Assembly: GCF_037975215.1 (NCBI RefSeq)
Contig: NZ_CP150239.1
Span: 2,084,001-2,148,000, forward strand
DNA: 64,000 bases
Source: Solibacillus sp. FSL R5-0449
Lineage (GTDB): Bacteria > Bacillota > Bacilli > Bacillales_A > Planococcaceae
Direction of reading: 5' to 3'
The notes under the pieces are model-generated. The model was not told the DNA's origin and did no database searches. It was given only the letters and a program-made list of their open reading frames with translations. Of this stretch, positions 8,290-17,546 are shown piece by piece. Numbering within the stretch: position 1 is the first letter of the stretch; each line of letters begins with the position of its first letter. Position numbers and translations under genes: made by a program.

Positions 8290-9066
8290 ATGGTGGAACT
8301 CCTAAACATGCAAGAAAATAAATGGGATGACAGTCATCGTCCCTGGCCGCTGCCAAATTACCCTTGGGGGATGAAACAAAGGTGGGGAGATCTTTTATTC
8401 GCCCATTACCCGATTCAATATGATGTGTTACGGAAGTTAGTACCGGAAGGACTTGAATTAGATTCCTATGACGGTGTGTGCTGGATCGGGGTCGTTCCGT
8501 TTCGCATGTCTGGTGTAAGGCTACGCGGATTGCCACCAGTTCCCGGTACCGATGAATTTCCGGAACTTAATGTGCGTACCTATGTAATGATTGACGGAAA
8601 AACGGGGGTATATTTTTTCAGTTTGGATGCGGATAATTGGCCGGCTGTAAAAGGTGCCCGAACATTTTTCCATTTACCGTATCATTACGCCAAGATGGAT
8701 ATTAAAAACTTCGGGGATACTGTGCTGTTTGAAAGCAAAAGACGTGATCAAACAGACATTGTTTTCGCAGCCCGTTATAAACCGGTCTCTGAACCATCTC
8801 TTGCGGTAAAAGGGAGCTTTGAAGAATGGATGTCCGAGCGTTACTGTTTCTACACAATAAATGCTTCAGGTGTCCCGGTGCGCTGTGATATTTTGCACCA
8901 CCCATGGATTTTACAACAAGCAGAAGGTGAAATCACCTTAAATACAATGCTGTCCAAGCAAGGGATTATTGTGGATAATGACCGGCCGATCCTGCATTTC
9001 TCCAAAAAAATCGATGTCCGCGCTTGGCCCTTAGTAAGTCCTGCTACCGGCAAATTACATTTTTAG
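8290..9066 (+). CDS. yqjF: YqjF-like protein (DUF2071)
   Basis: 258 aa, from an ATG after GAAGGAAG. The DUF2071 pattern is visible: LLFAHYPIQYDVLRKLVP near residue 35, CWIGVVPFRM near 60, LNVRTYV near 95 and FHLPYHYA near 120. The family has an acetoacetate-decarboxylase-like fold, but its reaction is unknown. It is probably cotranscribed with the oxygenase 55 bp upstream and ends at the terminator at 9096-9124. Confidence 0.85.
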   Translation: MVELLNMQENKWDDSHRPWPLPNYPWGMKQRWGDLLFAHYPIQYDVLRKLVPEGLELDSYDGVCWIGVVPFRMSGVRLRGLPPVPGTDEFPELNVRTYVMIDGKTGVYFFSLDADNWPAVKGARTFFHLPYHYAKMDIKNFGDTVLFESKRRDQTDIVFAARYKPVSEPSLAVKGSFEEWMSERYCFYTINASGVPVRCDILHHPWILQQAEGEITLNTMLSKQGIIVDNDRPILHFSKKIDVRAWPLVSPATGKLHF

Positions 9067-9095
9067 ATTAGGTGACTTTTTTTCTATTACAAAAA

Positions 9096-9124
9096 AACGC
9101 AACCCATATTATATGAGTTGCGTT
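9096..9124. terminator. Bidirectional terminator between yqjF and nrdJ
   Basis: AACGCAACCCATA pairs with TATGAGTTGCGTT (one mismatch). It is flanked by an A-run on the left and TTTTCTTT on the right, so it can serve the two convergent genes. Confidence 0.8.
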
Positions 9125-9133
9125 TTCTTTAGT

Positions 9134-9754
9134 TTATAAACCGCATTTCAGCTGTGCACCACAGTTTGTACATGTGTTGCAGCCGCCCATTTCCTCTACC
9201 GTACCTTGACGGCAAACCGGGCATGTATTACCTACTTCCGAACCAATTGTCACGTCTGTATCTGTTAACGGTTTGATTGTATCTACTAACACTACTTGAC
9301 GTTTCACTTGGTCTTCCGATTGTTTTAATTCTTCAAACTCTAATTGTTCATCTGAATTGGCTTCTTCAGCTTTTAAAGTCAGTACTTGTGTATCACGAGA
9401 TCCGTCGACATACACTGTACCGCCTTTAGCACCACCACGGTATAGACGCTCATACACTTTTTGTACTTGCTCTACGCCATAGCCTTTTGGGGCATTTACT
9501 GTTTTCGAAATCGATGAATCAATCCAGTTTTGAATAATGCATTGAACATCTGCATGTGCTTCCGCAGAAAGCTCCATTGATGATTTGAACCAGTCCGGTA
9601 AGTTATTTTCATCCACATCCGGGTTCGCATCTAAATACTCTTTTACAATTTCAGCTTTCACTTCAATAAACTTCCCTAGACGACCTGAACGGTAGTATGT
9701 GAAGCTGAAGTAAGGTTCAAGCCCTGTTGCAACTCCGACCATTGTACCTGTACT
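9134..9754 (-). CDS. nrdJ: NrdJ ribonucleotide reductase, exon 2 (C-terminal part)
   Basis: The 206 C-terminal residues of the class II ribonucleotide reductase begin STGTMVGVATGLEPYFSF, which continues exactly from the APTG end of exon 1. The C-terminus holds the Cys-rich tail CPVCRQG, CNTCTNCG and CGL, which acts as a zinc/redox arm in NrdJ proteins. There is no Shine-Dalgarno at the apparent GTG (9755-9757), and that GTG straddles the intron boundary, so this is an exon and not a separate gene. It joins in frame to 10906-12852, giving 855 aa, a normal NrdJ length. Confidence 0.93.
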   Translation of the reverse strand, partial: STGTMVGVATGLEPYFSFTYYRSGRLGKFIEVKAEIVKEYLDANPDVDENNLPDWFKSSMELSAEAHADVQCIIQNWIDSSISKTVNAPKGYGVEQVQKVYERLYRGGAKGGTVYVDGSRDTQVLTLKAEEANSDEQLEFEELKQSEDQVKRQVVLVDTIKPLTDTDVTIGSEVGNTCPVCRQGTVEEMGGCNTCTNCGAQLKCGL

Positions 9755-10905
9755 CACTTTTGTTACTCTCTAATTTTAGAGGGCGGGATTATTATTACCC
9801 GCTCCATATGTCGCCATATGGGTCAGACTATATCATCAACCATTTTAGAATGTCTCTTACGATGACACGGGAATTCACATAAAGAAATTAAATTTGAAAG
9901 CTGATTCGCTTTCTTCCAGTCCCCGTTAAATTGTTTAAAAGGAATAATGTGATGTACGGAAAGCTCCTGTCCATATTCTGCTTCTGTAATTCCGCAATCC
10001 TGGCAAGTATACTCATCTCTTGCTCTAACCTTCCTCCGTTGGCTATACCAATTAGGCCCATAATATGACACCCTACCACCTGCCCATGTACCACTGTTAG
10101 CACCAGAAAACAGTTCTTTCTCGACATAATAGTTGGACATACATGTTCCAGTACAAAAGTTTAATTTTCTAATAGAAGAGGGAGTTTTTTCAAACTCAGT
10201 ATGACAATTACTGCAAGAAACAACAATCCGCTTACGATATTGTTCCTTTCCTCTGTTACCATTAGCTTTCCCCAAACATCCTTTAGAACAAAACTTTGCT
10301 GTATGCTCACGATTTTTAGGTACAATAAACAATTGATGACAGGTTAGACATTTAACTTCAACATCTTTTCTTAAATGCTGATTAAATAAATGACCATTTT
10401 GTATTTGATATAGTTTTTTGCAATTTATATTGCAAAAATTTGTTTTATTAATGTTAGAAGGTTTCCTCAATATTTGTTGTTTACAATAAGTACATGAAAT
10501 CAATTCTTTTTTTGACATTTCACTCCAAAATTGAGGGGGATTGTTTTTTTGATATTCTGTTTTACAGATTCTAGAACAATATTTTTTCCGTTCAAATTGA
10601 CTTGGTTTTACATTAATTTCTTTTCCACAATTAAGACAATTCTTTTTCATCGAATCACCCTTCACCTGTTTTATCAATTATAAAACAGGAACAGGAGTTC
10701 GTAAAATAATGGTGCTCGGCGTGTAGTCGTTGAGGGGTCAGCCACGACTTCCCTGCGGATTGTCTGGTAGATAATTTCTTATCAACACTTTTACATTTTT
10801 ACCTTTTTAATGCTGGCAAAGCTAGGTAGTAAAAGATACGCCAGGGTTTCCCGCATACAGCCAAGTTTACGCTACATTTTTACAAATGTACGGGGCAACT
10901 TGTTT
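9755..10905 (-). mobile_element. Group I intron in nrdJ (1151 nt, HNH endonuclease inside)
   Basis: It interrupts nrdJ between codons of APTG and STG. Boundary rules hold: exon 1 ends in U (10906) and the intron ends in G (9755). Core pairings on the minus strand: P4, TGCGG (10855-10851) with CCGCA of the Q segment (10758-10754); P7, GACTA (10728-10724) with TAGTC (9830-9826). P9 is a hairpin with CCATATG arms and a GCGA tetraloop (9804-9821), followed by two more hairpins (GCGGG/CCCGC and CTCTAA/TTAGAG). The 5' exon end UACGGG can pair with CCCGUA inside the intron as P1, with an extra C near the splice site. An intein is excluded because the frame hits stops after 12 codons. Confidence 0.93.
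9823..10650 (-). CDS. Intron-encoded HNH homing endonuclease with four Cys4 modules
   Basis: 275 aa. Four tandem modules share the same C-x2-C-x16-C-x3-C spacing: C5/C8/C25/C29, C53/C56/C73/C77, C101/C104/C121/C125 and C146/C149/C166/C170. The HNH nuclease follows at 209-267: CQDC (216-219), VHHIIPF (catalytic H233/H234), N253 and CxxxCH (258-263). Homing HNH enzymes cut intronless alleles to spread the intron; the modules would bind zinc and DNA. The ATG at 10650 follows GAAGGGTG. The last codons (ATA GTC TGA) are also the 3' strand of ribozyme helix P7, so protein and RNA functions overlap there. It is free-standing inside the intron and intact. Confidence 0.92.
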   Translation of the reverse strand: MKKNCLNCGKEINVKPSQFERKKYCSRICKTEYQKNNPPQFWSEMSKKELISCTYCKQQILRKPSNINKTNFCNINCKKLYQIQNGHLFNQHLRKDVEVKCLTCHQLFIVPKNREHTAKFCSKGCLGKANGNRGKEQYRKRIVVSCSNCHTEFEKTPSSIRKLNFCTGTCMSNYYVEKELFSGANSGTWAGGRVSYYGPNWYSQRRKVRARDEYTCQDCGITEAEYGQELSVHHIIPFKQFNGDWKKANQLSNLISLCEFPCHRKRHSKMVDDIV

Positions 10906-12852
10906 ACCCGTAGGTGCAACCGTCAATAAATGCGAGTTACGAATACCGTTTGCCACAATATTTTCGCGAATGTGCTGTGGCATTTTTTTCATGAAACCTG
11001 TGTTGATGAAGGCTTCACGCAAACGTGCTGTTTCAGCTTCTGTCTGCCCTTCAAGGAATGGGAAGCTGCCGCGCTCTGTTGCCAGCTCAACTGACTCTTC
11101 ATACGCTGCAACCGCAATTGTCTTGAAGATTTCATCAACAAGTGCATTGCCTTCTTCAGAGCCGTACTCTTTTTCACAGTAGATCAACAAGTCGGCAAGA
11201 CCCATTACACCCAGACCAACTCGGCGTTCACCTAGTGCCTGCTTTTTGTTATCTTCCAGGAAGTACGGTGTTGCATCAATTACATTATCCTGCATACGTA
11301 CGCCAACTTTTACCGTTTTGCGTAACGCGTCAAAATCAACTGTTTTTGTTTCTTTGTTTGCAAACTTCGCCAAGTTAACAGCAGCCAAGTTACAAACTGA
11401 ATATGGTGCTAATGGTTGTTCTCCACACGGATTTGTCGCAACAACTTTCTGACCGTACGCTTTTGCGTTTGTCATGTCGTTTGCGTTATCAATGAAGAAA
11501 ATACCAGGTTCTGCTGCATAGGTTGCGCAGACATTAATTAGATTCCACAGTTCTTTTGCTTTGATTGTACGATACGTACGAACCGGATAACCAAGTTTCT
11601 CCCATTCGCGAACATCGCCAACTTCATGCCATTTTTCGTTGTAATCCAGCATTTGAGCCGGAGTATAGTTTTCTACGTCCGGGAAACGTAATTCGAAGTC
11701 CAGATCGTTTTCTACAGCATCCATAAACTCTTTCGTTAAAGTAACCGAAATGTTGGCGCCTGTCAGGAAATCCGGATTATGGACTGAATATGTTCCGCCA
11801 TCACGAAGTTTCGTTTCAGCGTCACGAATAATCGCTTCGTTAAAACCGCCAAAACCTTCAATATTTTTATAGTTCACAATGCCTTGATACATCGCATCTT
11901 CCTGCTGTGTTAAAGGCTTGAATTTTAATTTTTCTTTTGCCAGGCGGATAATAGATTCATCTGCTGTATTTTCGATCAAATAGCGCAGAATACGCGGATT
12001 TTGCATTTTTGAAATGATAAATTCCACAATATCCGGATGCCAGTCTGCCAGCATAATCATTTGAGCGCCTCTGCGACTTCCACCTTGCTCAACAAGATGT
12101 GTCAGCTTGGCAATATCATCAAGCCAGCTTACCGATCCACTTGATTTACCGTTTACACCGCGCGCCAATGTGTTGCGGGGGCGAAGTGTCGAACCGTTCG
12201 TACCAACACCACCACCACGGCTCATAATTTCCATTACTTGCTTGCGGTGATCACTGATGCCTTCACGGGAATCGGCTACAAATGGCATTACATAACAGTT
12301 GAAGAAGGTTACTTCTGTTTCAGAACCTGCCCCATAAATTACACGGCCTGCAGGAATAAAGTTCATGGACACAAGTTCTTCGTAAAACTTCCCAAACCAT
12401 TCCTTGCGCTTTTCTTCTGTTTTTTCAACTGAGGCTAAGCCTGTCGCATTGCGTTTCGCAATTTGCTCATAAAAAATCTCGAGCGGCTTTTCAATAATAT
12501 CTAAAGACCGTTCGATAATGCCTGTTTCTTGTTCGTCGCCTTCTAATACGTGACGGTAATCTTCATCAATTTTAATAAGAGCGGTTTTCTTTTCCTGATT
12601 AATGGAATGAATAATGCCAAGTCCACGCGCCGGGAACTTTGGATCTTGTTTTACTGTCAAAACAACAAAATCCCCTGTTTTTAATGTTTTCTTTTCCGTA
12701 TCTTTAAAAGAATAACGGTCAATCATTACAAGACGAGATACACCTTTATGCGTAATATGCATATCCGGTGTGACCGGGTGCACTTGAGGAAATTGCTCAA
12801 TATCTTGATTTAACTGATTGACTTGGATGGATTGTTCTAAAACACTTGCCAC
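10906..12852 (-). CDS. nrdJ: NrdJ adenosylcobalamin-dependent ribonucleotide reductase, exon 1
   Basis: Class II reductase converting ribonucleotides to deoxyribonucleotides with a B12-derived radical. This exon holds 649 codons: the redox Cys in TFFNCYVM, the NPCGEQ segment carrying the radical Cys and Glu, and HLLTVAPTG at the end, where the intron starts. If unspliced, translation runs 12 codons into the intron and stops at 10867. The GTG at 12850-12852 follows AAAGGGGGG and gives MASVLEQS; the longer frame adds 19 unlikely residues upstream. Two NrdR boxes lie about 70-120 bp upstream. B12 dependence follows from the family. Confidence 0.94.
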
Positions 12853-12922
12853 CGCGTAAGCCCCCCTTTGAACGATTTTGTAAATTCCATTCCCTACATT
12901 TTTCTCCACTAAACACTTTTAT

Positions 12923-12938
12923 ATACAATATATTGTGT
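12923..12938. promoter_or_regulatory. NrdR box 1 upstream of nrdJ
   Basis: ATACAATATATTGTGT is nearly palindromic and close to the NrdR consensus (ACAC, A/T core, GTGT). It is 70 bp from the nrdJ start and exactly 32 bp in phase with box 2. Confidence 0.75.
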
Positions 12939-12954
12939 TTTATTGGATATTTTT

Positions 12955-12970
12955 ATTCTATATGTAGGGT
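12955..12970. promoter_or_regulatory. NrdR box 2 upstream of nrdJ
   Basis: ATTCTATATGTAGGGT matches 12 of 16 positions of the NrdR consensus. Its start is 32 bp from box 1, which is the usual three-turn spacing of NrdR box pairs. The rest of 12971-13113 is A/T-rich with nothing else recognised. Confidence 0.6.
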
Positions 12971-13113
12971 TAAATGATTTCATTTAAAAAGATTACAATA
13001 AATCTTTTTTTCAAACAAGGGGTTGATTTTTTTTTCTTTTTGTTAAATCCATCTATATCAACGTTTCGGGTATAAAAATTTTTTTACAAAAAATAAAAAC
13101 ACACGTTCGTAAT

Positions 13114-13947
13114 CTATTTTTTGAAATTCCAGTCATCTGTTAAATATTTATTTTGCATCAATTGTTCTACATATTGCGTTTGCTGCTCTGTTAATTCGTA
13201 AGGAATTAGTTCTATGTCCAATGCTTCTTCAAACCCTTTGGAAAATGCATTCACACATTGCTCGATTGTAAATGGTGTGTCAACAAACTGATTCATGGCA
13301 ACCGCTTTTTCCGGTAACTTTTTACGCATTCGTTCTTTTGCCTCTTCCGTAGCAAAATTAAATACCGATAGCAGCAGTTCTTCGTTCAGATCCAGTAAAA
13401 TAGCGCCATGCTGCAAAATAACACCTTTTTGACGTGTTTGCGCACTGCCCGCTACCTTTTTTCCTTCAACCACCAGCTCATACCAGCTCGGTGCATCAAA
13501 ACATACTGCGCTTTTCGGTTTCTTCAGGTCATCCAGTTGTTCCTTCGTCTCCGGCACACTAAAATAAGCATCCAGTCCCAATAGACGGAACCCTTGTAAA
13601 ATTCCTTCGCTAATGACACGATACGCCTCTGTAACGGTCTCGGGCATATTTGGGTAGCTCTCTGTTACAATGACCGAATATGTAAGCTCCTGGTCGTGTA
13701 AAACGGCACGTCCGCCTGTAGGTCGACGGATGAAACCTAAGTTTTGCTTTTTTACAGCTTCTAAATTAATATCTTTATGTACTTGCTGGAAATAACCGAT
13801 TGATAATGTAGCAGGATTCCACTCGTAAAAACGAATAACCGGCGGAATTTCCCCTTGGCTATGCCAGTCCAGCAACGCTTCATCCAGTGCCATGTTATAG
13901 GCAGGGCTGCACGGACCCGAATTTATAAAATACCATTGTTTTTTCAC
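13114..13947 (-). CDS. lipM: Octanoyl-[GcvH]:protein N-octanoyltransferase LipM
   Basis: 277 aa. It belongs to the LplA/LipB/LipM fold with [11 protein letters not shown] and the catalytic Cys at 149 ([11 protein letters not shown]), matching the essential Cys of B. subtilis LipM, and the Lys in GKKVAGSAQ. LipM transfers octanoate from acyl carrier protein to GcvH, the first step of lipoate assembly. Position beside yqhL and the gcv genes is the same as in B. subtilis (yqhM). The start is the GTG at 13947 after GGAGG (9 nt). Confidence 0.93.
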   Translation of the reverse strand: MKKQWYFINSGPCSPAYNMALDEALLDWHSQGEIPPVIRFYEWNPATLSIGYFQQVHKDINLEAVKKQNLGFIRRPTGGRAVLHDQELTYSVIVTESYPNMPETVTEAYRVISEGILQGFRLLGLDAYFSVPETKEQLDDLKKPKSAVCFDAPSWYELVVEGKKVAGSAQTRQKGVILQHGAILLDLNEELLLSVFNFATEEAKERMRKKLPEKAVAMNQFVDTPFTIEQCVNAFSKGFEEALDIELIPYELTEQQTQYVEQLMQNKYLTDDWNFKK

Positions 13948-14046
13948 AATTTCTCGCCTCCACCAATTCATTTTAACAAACTCGCTCGACTAACTCTAGT
14001 TCATCTCTTATAATAGATAGTACAGAAAGAAAGGGGCAATATCGCA

Positions 14047-14430
14047 GTGACAATTTTATATACGATACTAGTAATTTTAGTAGTAATCGTTGCTTACGTA
14101 GTAATCAACTCTATGCGCTTAAAAAAATCCGTAACAAATTTAACACAGGAGCAATTTATCGAAGGCTACCGTAAAGCACAATTAATCGATTTACGCGAAC
14201 CTAAAGAATTTGAAGCGGGACACATTTTAGGTGCTCGAAACATTCCGATGACGCAGCTTAATACACGTCATAAAGAAATCCGTCCGGACCTGCCTGTATA
14301 CCTTTACTGCCAAAACTCTGGCCGTAGTGCACGAGCAGCGCTGACATTAAAGAAAAAAGGCTATAGCCAACTGTTCCAATTACAAGGCGGCTTCAAAACT
14401 TGGACAGGTAAAGTTAAATCGAAAAACTAA
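14047..14430 (+). CDS. yqhL: Membrane-anchored rhodanese YqhL
   Basis: 127 aa, GTG start after AAAGGGG. Residues 2-21 are a hydrophobic anchor. Residues 30-125 are a single rhodanese domain with LIDLREPKEFEAGHI and the active-site loop CQNSGRS (Cys88). It is divergent from lipM. The family transfers sulfane sulfur; the physiological acceptor is unknown. Confidence 0.9.
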   Translation: MTILYTILVILVVIVAYVVINSMRLKKSVTNLTQEQFIEGYRKAQLIDLREPKEFEAGHILGARNIPMTQLNTRHKEIRPDLPVYLYCQNSGRSARAALTLKKKGYSQLFQLQGGFKTWTGKVKSKN

Positions 14431-14434
14431 TTTT

Positions 14435-14466
14435 AAAAGTTCTCTACATTGTAGAGGACTTTTTAA
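14435..14466 (+). terminator. Terminator of yqhL
   Basis: AAGTTCTCTAC pairs with GTAGAGGACTT over a 3-nt loop, followed by TTTTT. Confidence 0.75.
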
Positions 14467-14563
14467 TTTTCATTTAGTTGCTCTACGATTCCAAATTGAC
14501 TGATTATCAGTAGTTTCTACTATTATATAGTAGCACGTAAGAAGTCTAACCTTACTCATAGAA

Positions 14564-14594
14564 AAAAGGTCAGAAAATTGCTCTGACCTTTTTG
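14564..14594 (-). terminator. Terminator of the gcv operon
   Basis: AAAAGGTCAGA and TCTGACCTTTT are perfect arms just after the gcvPB stop. On the minus strand they are followed by TTTTTTC. Confidence 0.8.
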
Positions 14595-14601
14595 TCACAA
14601 T

Positions 14602-16083
14602 TTATGAAATTGTGACTTCTTCTTTTTTTGCATAACGTAATACAGGTGTACGTGCAGCACGCGTTTCATCTAAACGGCTGATTACCGTTGTATGTGGTGC
14701 TTCTTGTACGATTGCCGGGTTATCGATCGTTTCTTGAGCAATTTGAATCATTGCATCACAGAATGCATCCAATGTTTCTTTTGATTCTGTTTCTGTTGGC
14801 TCGATCATGATCCCCTCTTCCACGTTTAACGGGAAGTATACTGTTGGTGGATGGTAGCCAAAGTCAAGAAGGCGTTTTGCGATATCCAATGTACGAACAC
14901 CTAATTTTTTCTGACGGCGGCCTGATAGCACGAATTCATGCTTACAGTGACGGTCGTACGGTAAATCAAAGTGCTCTTCCAATCGGCGCATCATGTAGTT
15001 TGCGTTTAATACTGCATATTCAGTTACAGCTTTTAAGCCATCTGGACCCATTGAACGGATATACGTATAGGCACGGACATTAATGCCAAAGTTTCCGTAG
15101 TAAGGTTTCACACGACCGATTGATTGTGGACGGTTGTAATCGAAGTGGAATGTACCATCTTCTTTTTTCATTAATACTGGTTTAGGCAGGAATGGAATTA
15201 AATCCGCTTTTACCCCTACTGGACCTGAACCAGGACCACCGCCACCATGTGGACCTGTAAACGTTTTGTGTAAGTTTAAGTGAACACAGTCAAAGCCCAT
15301 ATCGCCAGGGCGTGCTTTACTCATAACAGCGTTTAAGTTCGCGCCGTCATAGTAAACTTTACCGCCGACACCGTGTACGATTTCAGCCATTTCTAAAATA
15401 TTTTCTTCGAATAAACCTAACGTGTTCGGATTTGTCAGCATAAGTGCTGCTGTATCAGAACCGACAACACGACGTAAATCTTCAAGATCAACTAAGCCGT
15501 CTTCACCTGATTTAATTGTAATAGTTTCAAAACCTGCAACTGTAGCAGAAGCCGGGTTTGTACCGTGTGCTGAGTCCGGTACGATTACTTTGTTACGGTG
15601 TCCTTCACCATTTGCCTCATGGAATGCACGGATCATCATTAATGCTGTCCATTCACCATGTGCGCCTGCTGCAGGTTGTAATGTTACTTCATCCATACCT
15701 GTAATTTCCTGAAGAGATGTTTGCAGGTCATATAATAATTCCATTGCACCTTGTACTGTCGACTCATCTTGTAATGGGTGAACATTGGCAAAACCAGCAT
15801 AGCGTGCAACCGTTTCATTGATTTTCGGATTGTATTTCATCGTACATGAACCAAGTGGATAGAACCCTGAATCCACACCATGGTTACGTTTTGAAAGTGC
15901 TGTATAGTGACGCATAATATCTAATTCTGCAACTTCCGGCAGTTCAGCCGCTTCCTGACGTACTAACTCTTTCGGCAGAAGTTCTTCTAGATTAAAATCA
16001 GGAACATCCAATGGCTCTAAGTTATAGCCGACACGACCTGGTTTTGTAATTTCGAAAATGAGTGATTGGTTTTCGTTATGCAT
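14602..16083 (-). CDS. gcvPB: Glycine dehydrogenase (decarboxylating) subunit 2, GcvPB
   Basis: 493 aa, the PLP-carrying half of the split P-protein; the PLP Lys lies in [14 protein letters not shown]. With GcvPA it decarboxylates glycine onto the lipoyl arm of GcvH. The ATG at 16083 follows GGGGG and overlaps the end of gcvPA by 8 bp, so the pair is translationally coupled. The longer frame adds 7 residues that belong to the Shine-Dalgarno region. Confidence 0.97.
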   Translation of the reverse strand: MHNENQSLIFEITKPGRVGYNLEPLDVPDFNLEELLPKELVRQEAAELPEVAELDIMRHYTALSKRNHGVDSGFYPLGSCTMKYNPKINETVARYAGFANVHPLQDESTVQGAMELLYDLQTSLQEITGMDEVTLQPAAGAHGEWTALMMIRAFHEANGEGHRNKVIVPDSAHGTNPASATVAGFETITIKSGEDGLVDLEDLRRVVGSDTAALMLTNPNTLGLFEENILEMAEIVHGVGGKVYYDGANLNAVMSKARPGDMGFDCVHLNLHKTFTGPHGGGGPGSGPVGVKADLIPFLPKPVLMKKEDGTFHFDYNRPQSIGRVKPYYGNFGINVRAYTYIRSMGPDGLKAVTEYAVLNANYMMRRLEEHFDLPYDRHCKHEFVLSGRRQKKLGVRTLDIAKRLLDFGYHPPTVYFPLNVEEGIMIEPTETESKETLDAFCDAMIQIAQETIDNPAIVQEAPHTTVISRLDETRAARTPVLRYAKKEEVTIS

Positions 16084-17422
16084 TGTAAGCCCCCATTTCT
16101 GCAACTAATTGCTCGATTTCTTCTTTTGTACGGATTTCCGTAACAGCAATGAGTGCATGATTTTCTAATTCCGGATAAACACGACCTAAGTCAAAGCCGC
16201 CGATAATGCCTTTTTCGATTAATGCTTTGTTTAGTTCTGTTACATTATGCTTTGTATTTACTACGATTTCGTTGAAGTGTGCGCCTTGGTAGATCACTTC
16301 AAAGCCAGCTGCTTCAAATGCATTTTTAGCAAAGCGTGTCTTTACGATATTTTGTTTCGCCATCTCCTGCATCCCTTGTTTTCCAAGAGCTGTCATTGCA
16401 ACTGAAGAAGCAAGGGCCAGCAATGCCTGGTTTGAACAAATATTAGATGTCGCTTTATCACGACGGATATGCTGCTCACGTGCCTGTAATGTTAATACAT
16501 AACCACGACGTCCATCCTGGTCTACTGTTTCCCCAACAAGGCGGCCAGGTACTTTACGCATTAATTTATTCGTTACCGCGAAATAACCACAGTGTGGACC
16601 ACCGAATGCTTCTGCAATTCCGAATACTTGTGCATCCCCAACTGTAATATCTGCGCCTAATTTTCCTGGTGGTGTTAAAACGCCAAGAGCTAACGGGTTA
16701 GCAGATACGATAAACAATCCTTTTGCATCATGTGTAATATCAGCAAGCGGCTGCAGATTTTCTACTTGACCAAAGAAGTTCGGATATTGAACGATCACGC
16801 CGGCTGTTTGATCATCAATAAGGCCTTTAAGAGCTTCGATATCTGTCACACCGTCTTTTGTCGGAATTGTCACGACTTCTATTGATTGTCCTGTCGCATA
16901 CATTTTTACAACATCTTGATATTCCGGATGAACAGCTCCTGAAACAAGTAATTTACCGCGACGTGTATGTCCTGCAGCAAGCATACCTGCTTCTGCCAAT
17001 GCCGTACCGCCATCATACATAGAAGAGTTTGCAATATCCATGCCTGTCAGTTCTGCGATCATCGTCTGGAACTCAAAAATTGCTTGAAGTTCACCTTGAG
17101 AAATTTCCGGCTGGTATGGTGTGTATGCTGTATAGAACTCCGAACGTGAAATCACGTGATCAACAATTACCGGTTTATAGTGATTGTAGACACCTGCACC
17201 TAAAAACGAAACATTGCTCGCTGTATCTTTATTTTTTGCTGCAAGTTGTGCAAGTTCCTTCATTAAAGCGGCTTCTGACTTCGCAGGCTTTATATTGTAG
17301 CTTCCTTGGAAGCGAACTTTCTCAGGAATATCCTCGAAAAGCTCATCAATTGTCGCAACCCCGATACGGTCTAACATTTCTTGTTTATCTTGTTCCGTCA
17401 TTGGTAAATAACGATGTTTCAT
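16076..17422 (-). CDS. gcvPA: Glycine dehydrogenase (decarboxylating) subunit 1, GcvPA
   Basis: 448 aa, the N-terminal half of the P-protein, starting [13 protein letters not shown] after GAGGG. It has [14 protein letters not shown] and [10 protein letters not shown] typical of the family. It forms the heterodimer with GcvPB and is third in the riboswitch-controlled order gcvT-gcvPA-gcvPB if counted from the leader. Confidence 0.97.
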   Translation of the reverse strand: MKHRYLPMTEQDKQEMLDRIGVATIDELFEDIPEKVRFQGSYNIKPAKSEAALMKELAQLAAKNKDTASNVSFLGAGVYNHYKPVIVDHVISRSEFYTAYTPYQPEISQGELQAIFEFQTMIAELTGMDIANSSMYDGGTALAEAGMLAAGHTRRGKLLVSGAVHPEYQDVVKMYATGQSIEVVTIPTKDGVTDIEALKGLIDDQTAGVIVQYPNFFGQVENLQPLADITHDAKGLFIVSANPLALGVLTPPGKLGADITVGDAQVFGIAEAFGGPHCGYFAVTNKLMRKVPGRLVGETVDQDGRRGYVLTLQAREQHIRRDKATSNICSNQALLALASSVAMTALGKQGMQEMAKQNIVKTRFAKNAFEAAGFEVIYQGAHFNEIVVNTKHNVTELNKALIEKGIIGGFDLGRVYPELENHALIAVTEIRTKEEIEQLVAEMGAYNA

Positions 17423-17506
17423 TGTTAACCCTCTTTTCAAAAGTTTTATCCCGCAATCACGGGTAGTTATTTATCTTCCTCGAAAGGCAGGAGATTGGTT
17501 CAACTA

Positions 17507-17537
17507 TCAATCAAGGGGGAGAATCCCCGCGGATTGA
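17507..17537 (-). other. Hairpin between gcvT and gcvPA
   Basis: Nested arms TCAATC/GATTGA and GGGGA/TCCCC form a stem-loop in the 124-bp gap. No T-run follows, so it is more likely an mRNA-stability or processing element than a terminator. Confidence 0.45.
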
Positions 17538-17546
17538 AGTTCTCCT

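Noticed and set aside
9755-9757. GTG at the head of the NrdJ C-terminal frame as a true start codon
   Set aside because: No Shine-Dalgarno precedes it and its last G is the final intron base; the codon straddles the splice junction.
9134-12909. nrdJ as a frameshifted pseudogene or intein-split protein
   Set aside because: The halves join exactly after removal of 1151 nt, the reading frame does not run through the insert, no intein splice motifs (Cys/Ser start, HN end) are present, and group I RNA pairings are visible.
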